Source: Verrucomicrobiota bacterium (lineage in GTDB: Bacteria > Verrucomicrobiota > Verrucomicrobiia > Limisphaerales > UBA1096). From it: 19,225 nt of DNA. Position 1 is the first letter of the stretch. Every line of letters starts with the position of its first letter. The notes beneath the pieces are model-generated. The model was not told where the DNA came from, did no database searches, and saw only the letters and a program-made list of their open reading frames with translations. Below, piece by piece: positions 5,560 through 17,500 of the stretch. Position numbers and translations under genes: made by a program. The DNA is taken from the NCBI GenBank assembly GCA_030747575.1, contig JASLKI010000015.1:1-19225 (forward strand), written 5' to 3'.

Positions 5560-8500
5560 ATGAATTCTTTGAGTTTGTCTGTAGGCTTATCGTTCTTGCT
5601 GAACTGGCTGCCCGTAGTTGTTGTCTCTCAGTCCGACAGCCCGGATTCCAAGCCAAGCAAGGAAGTGGGGAGTGCCAAGCCCGATACTCGAACAGATGAA
5701 GCTGGCGAGGAGAAGAGGAACATCCGCTTCCAGTTTGAGGGAGTGCCTTACATGGATGCACTCCAGCGCTTTTCACAAATGGCGGAAAAGCCGCTGATCA
5801 CGGATGCTCCTCTTGATGGGACGCTGACATTCTTCGACTCGGAGCCGTATACCTATCAGGAGGCGATGGATATACTCAACGTGATCCTGTCGATGAAAGG
5901 CGTGGCGTTGGTCGAGGCCGGTCGCTACCTACAACTGACTAAGCTGGAGAACATACAAAAGATGCCGTTGAAGGTTATTCGGGGTTCGGACACCACGGGC
6001 GACTTCCGGCCCGGCCAGATTGTAACAGTAGTCCTGAGACTAAAACATCTCAACGCTGGCGAGATCTCTCCGGCTGCAGCCTCGTTGTTGTCCAACGCCG
6101 GCTCCGTGGCCCCCCTGTCGCGAGGGCAGGGGCTGATCATTACAGACCGGCTCGAGAGCATACACCGCATCCAGCAACTACTCGGTGAAATTGACGTTGC
6201 CTCCGCCGTCGAGCGCGACATGAAAACTTACGCCCTCAAGCACGCCTCAGGCGCGGTTGTCTCCGAGTTGATCAACAAGACATTCGGCAAGTCCTCTGTT
6301 TCCAAGCAGATCAAGTGGAATGATAAATCAAAAAAGTTTGATTCTTTCGAACCCGACCCCTCCTCATACATTTCATCCGTCTATGATGAGGCCTCCCGCA
6401 CGCTCGTGCTCTTTGGTCCGGTTGAGCCTTTGGGGCTGGCTGCAGAACTGATCCTGGAATTTGAAACCGGCGAAGGCAAAGCCGGCGAGGTGAAAATTTT
6501 TCATCCCACCAAGATGAACGCCGATGAGTTGGCCTCGATGATTCGCGAGGGAGTTAACGGCGTTGCCCAAAAAGGCGAGACAGCAGCAGCAGCCAAGCTC
6601 AAGGCCCGCATCATCGTGGATACCAAGCTCAACCGTGTCATTGCCTCGGCACCGGTGGCGGGCCAGCTTGAGATCATCGAGAACTTTGTGTTGCAGGTGG
6701 ACGGAACCGGTGCCAAGGGAGGACGACCCAAGCCGATCACAACGGTGAACATCACCAGGGTGTTTCGCATCAAGTCCCTTGATTTGGCCGCTATCCAACA
6801 AGCTGTCTCGAATGCCACCACAGATCAATTGCCCGATGGTCAAACCAGGTCTCGTTTGGCCATTTCCGCCGACACCTCGACCCGGAGCCTGATTGTGACC
6901 GGTTCTCCTGGTGATGTTCAAACCGCTGAGGACATCGTGAGGCAGCTTGAGCAGGGGCGGGAACCAATTATTGCCCGCCAGACCCGCATTTTTGAGATGC
7001 TCGATCGTGAAGAGCTAGGCCGTGTCACGCCGTTGGTGGAAAAATTGTACAAGGAACAGGTTGACGAAGCCGGAACCGGTCCGGCTGATGCAATCATTCT
7101 GCGGGACGAGAACACGCAAAGACTAATTGTCCGGGCCAAGCCGGATCATCTTGTGCAGATCGCGAAGTTGATTTCTGAACTCCGATTGGCCAAGCCACTG
7201 GCCAAGCCGCGAACCACCGTAATGCTGCCCTTGTCCAACCGTAAAGTGGACCAAATTTACCGCAACATCGAGTCGCTTGTGAACGAGCGGATGGGGGAAA
7301 CACCGTTTCGTAACCAGCCCAAACCGCGCCTGATTGAAGACAGGGCGAATAACCGGGTGATTGTTACTGCCAACACCGAGCAGCACGAGGTGGTTGCGCA
7401 GGTGTTGCAGTCGCTCGACGTGCTTCCGGACGCGCCGGAGCGCACGATGCGGTTTGTGAACCTCGAGGGCGCCGATGCACGCAAGGTGACGCCACTGGTC
7501 ACGCGGCTGTTTGAGAACGACAAGCCAAGCGCCGGGCCGTCACCGCAGATCATCGAGGACACGGGCGGCAAGCGGTTGATCGTTCTGTCCACCGGGGAAC
7601 AGCACGGTCGTATCACGGCATTCCTCGAGAAATACCAATCCTCCGGGCCGATGATGGTGGAGCAGGAGATGCGTTCGATCAGCCTGCCGCGCCGAGAGCC
7701 GGGCAAGTTCAACCAGATCCTCCAGTCGATCCAGAAGTTGATTGATCAGCGAATGAAGAACCCGGAATTTGCCCGTTCGCCCAGGCCGATGATCCTGCCG
7801 GACGAATCGGGGAGCCGCCTTGTCATGACCGCGACCAAGGAGCAGTTCGAGGTCATTGAACAGATCGTGGCCACCGTCACCGCAACCCCCGAACCTATCG
7901 AACGAGAGGTGCGATTGTTGCGGCTTAAGGATCGCAATGCCAAGGAACTGATCGAGTTGGCAAAACACCTGTTCGACAACGAGGTTTCTCCTGACGGCAC
8001 AAAGCCGCAGATCATTGCCGACAGCGCGGGCAGCCGCCTGGTGGTCATTGCCACCGAGGAAGAGTTCAAGCGGGTCGAGCAGTTTGCGATTGATTACAAC
8101 AGCGGCCGACAGGACCTGGGACCTCATCAATTTAAATTTATGGATGTGCCAGTTGGCCAAGCGGATGAAGTCGTCAAGGCAGTGAGTAAACTTTATCAGG
8201 ATCAGCTACGCGACAATCCCGATCGTCAGGCCAATGCTGCAACAATTCTTGCGGACAGCGAGAATGACCGAGTCATAATTAGTGGTCCGCAGAAGGAGGT
8301 AGGTCGCGCTGAAGGTCTGGTCAGAATGCTTGGGCCGTCCAAGGGTTCAGGCGGAGGGCAGAAGGTAACGCAAGTCGTCCGGCTTAAGGCTGCGAATGCC
8401 CAGACGGTTTCCGGGTTGATCGAGAAGAGTTTCAACGCCGGTGGTAATCGCAACAAGATCAATCTGCTGGTGGATGAGCCCAGCAACAGTCTCGTTCTCA

Positions 8501-11500
8501 CCGGCCCGGAAAAGTCAGTGGTGGCGGCGGGGTCTGTGATTCGAGAACTGGACTCGGGAAACCGGGTAAAACCGCTGGAGCTTCGGATTCTCGAGTTGCG
8601 CGCTGCTGACGTCACCAAGGTCGCCCCGTTGGTCACCGAGTTGTTCACCACCCTGATGAAGGATCGTCATGGAAAGAATTACGAGCCCAAGTCAAAAATC
8701 ATCTCCGACGAGGCGGCCAACCGCCTGATCATCACAGGTCAACTGGATGAGATCGTAGAGATCGATAAGCTGGTGAAGCAACTCGACTCGACCACGCGCC
8801 AGTCGGCTGGCAACCGCATCTTTAAAATCCGGGCGGGAGACGCGAAAAAGATTTCCGATGTCATAAACAGGACCTTTGTGACGATCGATTCTCAGGGCAA
8901 AACCCGACCGCGCCTGAATGTTGCGGCCGACGAAATCAGCAACCTGCTGATTGTAGCCGGAACTCCCGAGGATATTCTGGCAGTTGGCATGCTAGTCGAG
9001 CAACTGGACGTGGGAAACCCCCTTGTACCCAAGGACCTAAAGGTGATCGAGTTGCCGCACGCCGAAGGGGAGAAACTTGCACAATTAGCCGGTCGAGTTT
9101 GGGGATCGCAGATGCGCGGTGTCGAGGGGAATGGCGACGTGACTTTTATTAATGAACCGAGTGGGAAGCGGTTGATCATTGTGTCGCCAACCGAATTGAT
9201 GACACGCGCTGAGCAGATCGTGAACGGGTTGCTGATCTCACCGGAATCATCCAATAGGGAAGTGGCAGTGATCGAGTTGGAGCACGGCAATGCATCGGAA
9301 CTGGTACCCGTCTTGAGTAGCGCCTACGAGGCCAAGGTCGCCGGGTTGCCCGGCATCCCGGCATCCATCCTGAGTGGTGCGAACAGCAAGCAGGTCGTGG
9401 TCATGGGAACGCCGGAGCAAATTATCGAGATAAGGGGAATGGCGTCTGAGTTGGATGCTCCTGTAGAAACAATCCAGAAGGTTACGGAATCCTTCCGCTT
9501 GTCCAGCGCCGATGAGGTGGATGTTGTCAGCACCATGGTGAAACAAATTTATGAGAGTCGGCACGAAGGGTTGGCCAGTGACCCTGCGGATGCCGCCTTC
9601 CTATCCGATGCCGGCAATCGCCGTTTGATTGTTGTGGCCAAGCCGGACCATATTGAGGAAATCAAACAATTGGTGAAACAGGTCCAAGTGGTGGGCACAG
9701 ATCGTACGGCGCATCAGAGCAAATCGCTGGCGTTGACGCACATCAAGGGAGCCGAGGCGATGACAGTGCTGAGTCAGGTGTTCAGCATTGAACTGGCGGC
9801 GACGGAGCCTGCTCGCAAGCTGATCCTGACGCCCTCAACAGACGGGGGTTCCCTGTTCATGGATGCGCCGGAAGACTTGGCCAAGCGGGTGGAGACGCTG
9901 CTGGTGGTTTTGGATCAGCCTGGGGAGCAGGAGGAGCGTTCGGTAAAGTTAATCAAGGTAGGCAATGCTGCCGAGGTGGCGCGGTTGCAGCCGTTGGTCG
10001 AGCAACTCTACACCGACCGATATCAGGGAAACGAGCAGGAGCCTGCCGATGCAAAGATTGTGGCGGACCCGATTTCGGGCAACTTGATAGTTTCGGGGCG
10101 GAAAATGCACCTGGAATTGATAGATTCACTGGTCAAGGAATTGCAGGGGACAGTAACGACGGCGCGTCAGAGCAAATCGCTGGCATTGACGCACATCAAG
10201 GGAGCCGAGGCGATGACAGTGCTGAGTCAGGTGTTCAGCATTGAACTGGCAGCGACGGAGCCTGCTCGCAAGCTGATCCTGACGCCCTCAACAGACGGGG
10301 GTTCCCTGTTCATGGATGCGCCGGAAGACTTGGCCAAGCGGGTGGAGACGCTGTTGGTGGTTTTGGATCAGCCTGGGGAGAAGGAGGAGCGTTCGGTGAA
10401 GTTGATCAAGGTAGCTGATGCTGCCGAAGTGGCGAGGTTGCAGCCGTTGGTGGAGCAACTCTACACCGACCGATATCAGGGAAACGAGCAGGAGCCTGCC
10501 GATGCAAAGATCATCGCCGAGCCTGTCACCGCAACGCTAGTTGTCAGCGGCCGGGAGGATCATGTGCTTGCCATTGAGATGATGGTTGCGGAATTGGGAT
10601 TACGTAAACCGCAGTCTCGACCGAGAGTCACTCGTGTGTACGACCTCAAGAATGCACAGGCCACAACATTGGCCACAACAGTCACCCAGCTGTATGAGGA
10701 AAAATTGAAGGACAGTCCCGGTGCCAGCAAAGAGCAGGTGCTTGTGTTGCCGGACGCGACGACCAACCGATTGATCGTAATGGCGCCGGATAATGAACTA
10801 CCGGTGCTCGAGAAACTTATTTCCCAGGTGGACCAGGTCAGCCTACAGACTGCCGGAACTCGTGTATTCAAGTTGAAGGCTAATGAGGCGTCACAGGTGG
10901 CAAATTTAATAAAGAATACACTCGTTAATATTACTGCGGCGGCCGATCCCAAAAGTAACACATTGATTGTTTCAGGCGAACCAGAAGATTTGCAGGCGGT
11001 GGCGGTCATTATTGAGCAGTTGGATAACTTGACTGATAAACCGAACCGTGAGGTTCAGGTGTTTACCTTGGTGAACTCCCCGGCCGATGCAGCGGCGCTG
11101 CAAGCCAAAGAGGTCTACCTCGACCAAATGAAGGGGAAAAACAATCTGGGCGATTCCGACGCAATGATCTTGCCGGATGCCAGCGGGAACCGCCTGATCG
11201 TAACGGCGAACACTCTCCAGCTTCCTTTGATAAAGGATGTAATTACTGCGCTTGATCAGGAAACGGCAAGCGATGATCGCAAAATGGTGGTCCACGCACT
11301 CAAGAACGGTTCCGCCACATCGGTGATGAGTATAATCGCCAATGTGTATGCCTCGGAGTTGGAGCGTACTGATGCAGCGCTAAAGTTGTCTGTAACCGCC
11401 TCGGTGGATGACAAATCCCTAGTGGTCTCCGGTCAACTGGAGGACTTGGCCAAAGTGGCGGAACTGGTTGCCACGCTGGACGCCCCTACCTTCACCGGGG

Positions 11501-14500
11501 AGGTTGAGGTACGTTCCTATCGTTTGCCCGAGGGCGACACCGACGACTTGGCCGAGGCGCTGAATAATATATTCGAGCGCCCCGACGGCACGCCGGGAGG
11601 AGCCATCCAGCCCAAGTTTGAAGCGGATGATGACACCCGGCACTTGCTTGTCGCGGCCACTGCTGATCAGTTCGATCGGATTGAGAAGCTGATCGAGGAC
11701 TTCCAATCGGCTGCGGAAGTGACACACGGCATCAAGACATTCCGCTTGGCCAAGGGCAACTCCGAAGAGATCGCAAAGGTATTGCGCGAGATGTTGGGTG
11801 CGGCGGAAACCTCGTCGAGCAGTAGTTCCAGAAGTAGCAGTTATTACCGGTCACGGTATAGCCGGAGTTCATCACAGAAACCCAAGGCCAAGGTGACGTC
11901 AGCCACGGCGATCAATGCCGTCATCGTTCAAGGCGCCCCATCTCAATTGGCCATGGCGGAGGAACTGGTGCAGACACTCGAGAAAATGGATCGGCCGGAG
12001 ACATCCGTGATGGAGGTAGTCCACCTTGAGAAAGCGGAGGCGGCCTCGGTGGCGGATGCAGTCAACCGGGCTCTTCAGGGCGGGGAGCGTACACGAAATT
12101 CCTCTTCCCGGAGCCGGACAAGTTCCTATCGCAGCAGCAGTTCGAGTGAGAGTAAACCGGAAGTGACAGTAACCCCCGAAGTGAATTCCAACAGCCTGGT
12201 GATCGTTGGCCCGGCCGTACGCGTGAAATCCGTCACAGAACTGGTACGCCAACTCGACATTAAGGGAGAAACGGAGGGAGGCGTGGATATCCGAATTTAC
12301 AAGCTTGAAAACGGGGAGGTGAAATCCGTAAGCGAGACGCTTGAGGACATGATCGAACGTGTTCTCAACCTCATGCCGGGCTCGGACCAAGACAGGTCAC
12401 GTCGGCGTTTTTCCGTACGCGTTTGGGGGCATGAAGACACCAAAACATTGTTTGTGCTTGTGCCACCTCGGCAGTTTGCGCTGGTGGAAAAACTGTTGCC
12501 CATGCTGGATCAGAAGTCAGAGGAGGCAATGCAGCAAGGAGAGCTCAACTTTTACCCCGTAAAGCACGCCTCGGCCTCGCGCTTGTCCGAGGTGGTCGAG
12601 GATATAGTGGATCGCATGGCCATGTTGACCCCCGGTTCAGATGACGAAAGACGTGCCCGTCAGTACTCCGTACGCTTTTGGTCTCACACAGACAGCAACA
12701 CCATCCTTGCTGTAGTTCCACCGGATCTCAAATCCTTGACCGAAGAACTGATCACCATGCTTGATACCTCCAGTGAGGTGCAGGAACGCCTCGGTGAAAT
12801 CCAGGTGTTCCCTCTGAAATTTGGCGAAGCGGAAGATGTTGCCAACATGCTCGAGGAGATGGTCGAGCGGATGCTGAGTTTGAATCCCAAGCCGGGGCTT
12901 ACAAGTAGTCAAATGGTTCGCTTAGTTAGAATCTGGCCGCATGAAGACACAAACAGTCTCTTTGTGCTTGTGCCCCCGGATTACGTTGACATGACCAAGA
13001 ACTTGGTCGGCATGCTGGATGTAAAACCTGATGATGCTGTGCAAAACGCCGAGATTCAGCTTTTCCAGTTGCAACACAGTGATGCGGGGGCGGTTGGTGA
13101 GATCCTAGAGAGCATGGTTGAGCGGGTGCTGACCTTGAATGCAAAGTCAAAAATCAATAGCCGTCAGATCGAGAACTCAGTGGAGGCTTGGCCGAACGTG
13201 GAAACCAACAGTTTGTTTGTATTGGTGCCCAAGGACAATCTGCCGATGGTCACGAATCTCTTGTCGATGCTGGATGCCAAGCCGGAGCGAATGCGACGTG
13301 CAATCCACTATATCATGCTTGAAAACGCTGATGCCGATACCGTGGCTAACCAAATAAAGGCATTGTTTATTGAGGAGGACAAGACCGACCAGCCGTTCAT
13401 TGAGTCAGATTTTTTTATGAACAGCATCACCATCGTTGCAACCCAAGAGCAGATTGCCGAGATGAGCGATACGATTGCACAACTCGATGAGGCAGCAATG
13501 GATAACACCTTGCAGCTCCGGGTCATCTCCTCCGAGGGCGTTCCTGCCAAGGATCTGGCGGAGATGTTGACCGGTCTCTATGCAAATTTGTCTGGTGTTG
13601 ACATCCGGTTGGTTGAGGAGCTGCCGGAAGCGGATCCGCAGGCCGAACCTCTGCTCAAACCTGAACAAAACCAAGAGAAGGCAGTCACCGAAAAAGAGGA
13701 AGTGGTCTACATAGCCGTCGATGAAAAAATCAACGCGGTCTTGGCCTCCGGCAAAGCCAACGAGCTCGACCGGATTTCACGACTCATAGATGATTTGACC
13801 ATTACCATCATGGATAGCGAAGCCGAGTTTAGGCGATATGAGTTGAAGGAAGCCGACCCGGAGGGCTTGGCCAAGGCATTGCTCGATATATACGCTCGGC
13901 CGGAAAAGACTGTGGTGGAGGATGGAAAGCCTAAAAAAGTTCCTCAACCCCCAAAGATTGTGGCCGTGCCAGATCTTCGAACCCGTTCGGTCATTGTCCG
14001 GGCGGAACCGTTGGATTTTGAGTTCATCGAGTTGATTGTCAAGGAACTCGATGTGAAAGGAGTGCCGCAGGTTGAGATGCGTTTCTTTATTTTGCGCAAC
14101 GCCAAGCCTGAAGATGCCATCACGCACCTTGAGGACTTCTTTGAAGAGTTGAAGGAGATCCGCCCCGGCGAACCGCTTGAGGCCAAGCCAGACAAGCGAA
14201 CCAAGTCGGTCGTGGTGGTGGCCAGGCCGGAGATGCTCGAGAAAATCGGAGAGGTGATTCAGCGGATCGACGTGCCGCCCGAGTTTGCGGAGGCCGATGT
14301 GCTGATTCTTGAATTGCGCAAGTCCAATGCCGAGGCCCTGTCAGTAATCCTGCAGGACATGATGCGCCCCGATTCGAAGGGAAACCTGACCGATGAGGCC
14401 CAGGCGATGGTTGAGCAGGTGCAGAAACTCAACATCACCAACAGCGATGGACAACTCGTCCAGCTGGATTTGACCAAGCCCATCAAGGTGTTCGGCGAAT

Positions 14501-17500
14501 CGGGCGACGGCATCAACCGGCTCATCATCACTTCCACTGCGGACAACATGGTGGCGTTACAGGAGTTGGTGCTGATGATGGATACCGTCTCGGTGATCGA
14601 CGGTGTGGCCGTTCGCATGGTGACCTTGGAAAATGCCGTAGCAGACAATGTTCGTGACACCCTTTCCGGTATCTTTTCGCAAAGCCAAGCGCTTGGCCAA
14701 GGACCGGGTGGCAAGGCCGAACCGGAAGGCAGCGGTGGTAGTGCATTGGTGAACCAAATCAATATTGGCGCCGATCCTCGAACCAACAGTGTCATCATGA
14801 GCGGTCATCCTGACTCGGTAGACTTGGCAGAGCGCCTGATAGTGGATCTCGACAAAGACGTGGAGAACTTTGTGACCGACGTGAAGGTTTATCGCTTAAA
14901 ACATGCGTCCACCGACCAGATTGTGCCTATGCTGCAGTCGGTCTTTAAGGAAAACTCCACCGATCCCTCGCTTGAGGGGATCAGTCGACAGGTGACCCGT
15001 TTACGGCTGCATCTACAGGATGAAAATATCAAAACTTCGGAGGCGCCTGCCACCCGTGACGCACTGGCAATCCAAGGAGATGAATCCTCCAACACAATCA
15101 TTGTCGCTGCACGTTCCGATCTTCTGCCCTTGATTGAGGAGGTGATAATGACATTGGATATCCCCGCAGCGGGAGGCATGGAGTCAATCCAGATTTATCC
15201 ACTGGAACATGCCAATGCAGCCACGATCGAGAACGTTATCGAAAATCTTTTTGAAGGACCATCGCGAGGGCAGGTGCGACCCGAGGATCGACCAAACATT
15301 GTGGTAGATTCCCGGACCAACGCCCTGATCATTGCTGCCTCTCAAAAGACTTTGGCCATCGTTAACAGCTTGATCATGCGTTTAGATCAGAAACCCGAAA
15401 CCCCAGGGATTTTGATTGAGGTGTTGCCCCTTGAACATAATGACGCCTCTCAGGTTGCCGGCATGATTAACGATGTGTTTAGCGCCAGGCGGCGCAATAT
15501 CCAATCGCCAGGACAAACGTCCCCGGCACAAGAACGCGTTAATGTTGAGGCGGATGGTTTGACCAATTCGCTCATTATCACTGCCAGCAAAGAAAATGTT
15601 GGATTGATTCGTGAGTTGGTTGCAAAGGTGGATTTGGAGCCCACAGCTGAAACAAGTCAATTAACGATTATTCCGCTTGAGTACGCCGATGCGCAGCGAG
15701 CGGCGGCCATGTTGCGCTCCCTCATAAAACAAGGTTTATACCGCCCGGGCATCTCGCGGTCGGGACCAGCACGTGCGAGCCGTGAGAGTATCGCCATCTC
15801 TGTGGATCATGCCACAAACACGCTGATCGTTTCCGCCAGCCCGGAAAATCTCGCCGTGGTGCGTGAGGTGGTAAAGCAGATCGACACAAAAAATTATGCC
15901 AAGACTGGATCCTTGAAAATTTATGAATTGAAGCATGCATCGGCGCCACGCCTGGCCACAACGCTTGAGTCATTCTTTAAATCCAAGCGGGCAGCTGAAG
16001 CTGCGTTGGGTGAGCCGGATGCAATTGTACCTGTCACTGTGACGCCCGATGAGCGAACCAACACGCTATTGGTCACCGGCGGCAAGGAGAGCTTTGCAAT
16101 CATAGACGAATTACTCGACAAACTAGACGCCGATGCCGTGGTGGCGCAGAACAAATTTGAAGTGTTTCCGCTGGAAAACGGCTCAGCGGCCAAGTTAAAG
16201 ATGATGCTTGACCGCCTGTTCACTGGGCGAAACGCGCCTCCGGGTGGCCAAGCGCCACAACCGGTGACGATTATCGCCGATCCAATTTCAAACTCGCTGG
16301 TTGTCGGTGCGGCGACCGAGGATTTGCCGATGGTTCGCGATCTTGTCGAGCGGTTGGATGCAGAGCAAACCAGCCCAAACATCAATGTGGCAGTGTTCCC
16401 GTTGTCCAAAGGCAACGCTACAAGCGTGTCGCAGACCATCCAGAGTCTGTATCGCGATTCAGGGACAACGGTCGGCCCATCGGTTACAATCAATGTGGAT
16501 GACCGCATCAACGCGTTGGTTGTTTCCGCGGGCGAGAACGATCTCAAACGCATCGAGGAATTGGCCAAGCAGTTGGATACGAATGAGGTCAAGAGGGTCT
16601 CCGAGATTCGGGTGTTTGGTTTAAGACACGCCAGCGCCACCGAGCTTGCCCTGCTGTTGAATACGGCGCTCAACACCAAGCCGGAGAGCCTGACATCGCA
16701 GAGCGCGGACAGGCAAGAGTTGCTACAGTTCATCACGCGAACTGAGGAGGAAAATGAATTGATTACCACCGGCCTCAAGGAAGGTGTGTTAATTACTCCC
16801 GATCCCCGCACCAACTCCCTGGTCGTCTCTGCGCCCGTGGACAATATGCCACTTATTGAGCAAATCATCCTAAAGCTTGACGACAGTTCGCCGCAGATTG
16901 CGCAGATTAAGGTCTTTCAGCTGAAAAATGCCGATGCCCGTCAGATGGCAGATGTGTTGACCAACTTGTTCCAGTTGCAGGCCGCCGGCGGACAGGGCAA
17001 TACGCGTTCCATCCGCTACACGTTGGTTATGCCATTGAATACCAAAGCAACAAATGTAGACGGCCAACCGACCATAGGCACCGCCGAGCAAAACGCCCTG
17101 ACGGTGACCGTCGACATTCGAACCAACAGTCTGCTTATAGGCGGCTCAGAACATTATGTTGCCTTGTCCAGTCAGATCGTCGAGGAATTGGACTCCAGTC
17201 CGGCACAGGAGCGTATCACCCAGGTTTACCGCCTCAAGAATTCCCAGGCAGAAAACCTAGCTACTGCCCTGCAGGATTTTCTGGATCAGTCACGCCAGAG
17301 AGTCACCTCGGTCCTGGGTCAGGAGGCTGTGGGCACCGCCCAACGTTTATTGGATGAGGAGGTTGCGATTGTGGCCGAGCCTGTCACTAACTCGTTGCTG
17401 GTTTCGGCCAGCCCCCGCTATTTTGAGCAGGTTGAGAGTATGATCACACAGTTGGACCAACCTCAAAAACAGGTTTTAATTGAGGTTTTGCTGGCAGAGG

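Larger units (their letters stand above)
6022..17457 (+). repeat. Array of about 47 tandem secretin_N (N1-type) modules
   Basis: Hand segmentation, taking the end of each module's terminal helix (usually L/I/V-D), gives module ends near residues 212, 302, 381, 464, 542, 620, 693, 773, 846, 925, 998, 1076, 1150, 1225, 1299, 1376, 1452, 1529, 1603, 1680, 1758, 1822, 1899, 1974, 2049, 2141, 2233, 2317, 2402, 2487, 2572, 2643, 2747, 2831, 2904, 3008, 3098, 3200, 3276, 3358, 3442, 3523, 3600, 3673, 3774, 3878 and 3966. Modules near the C terminus are the most canonical (for example PDPRTNSLVVSAP near 3755). The N-terminal ones are more diverged. Length differences sit in the loop before the central strand. 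The count could shift by one or two under a profile search. Confidence 0.85.

Noticed and set aside
9715..10511. The 453-bp duplication as an assembly artefact
   Set aside because: The copies carry about a dozen scattered differences, including amino-acid changes, and have different flanks and ends. This argues for two real copies, though long reads would settle it.
15921..16868. 315-codon antisense open frame inside the giant secretin gene
   Set aside because: It lies fully opposite conserved secretin modules, is Ser/Thr/Leu-rich and shows no domain. It is a by-product of codon use in the repeated modules.
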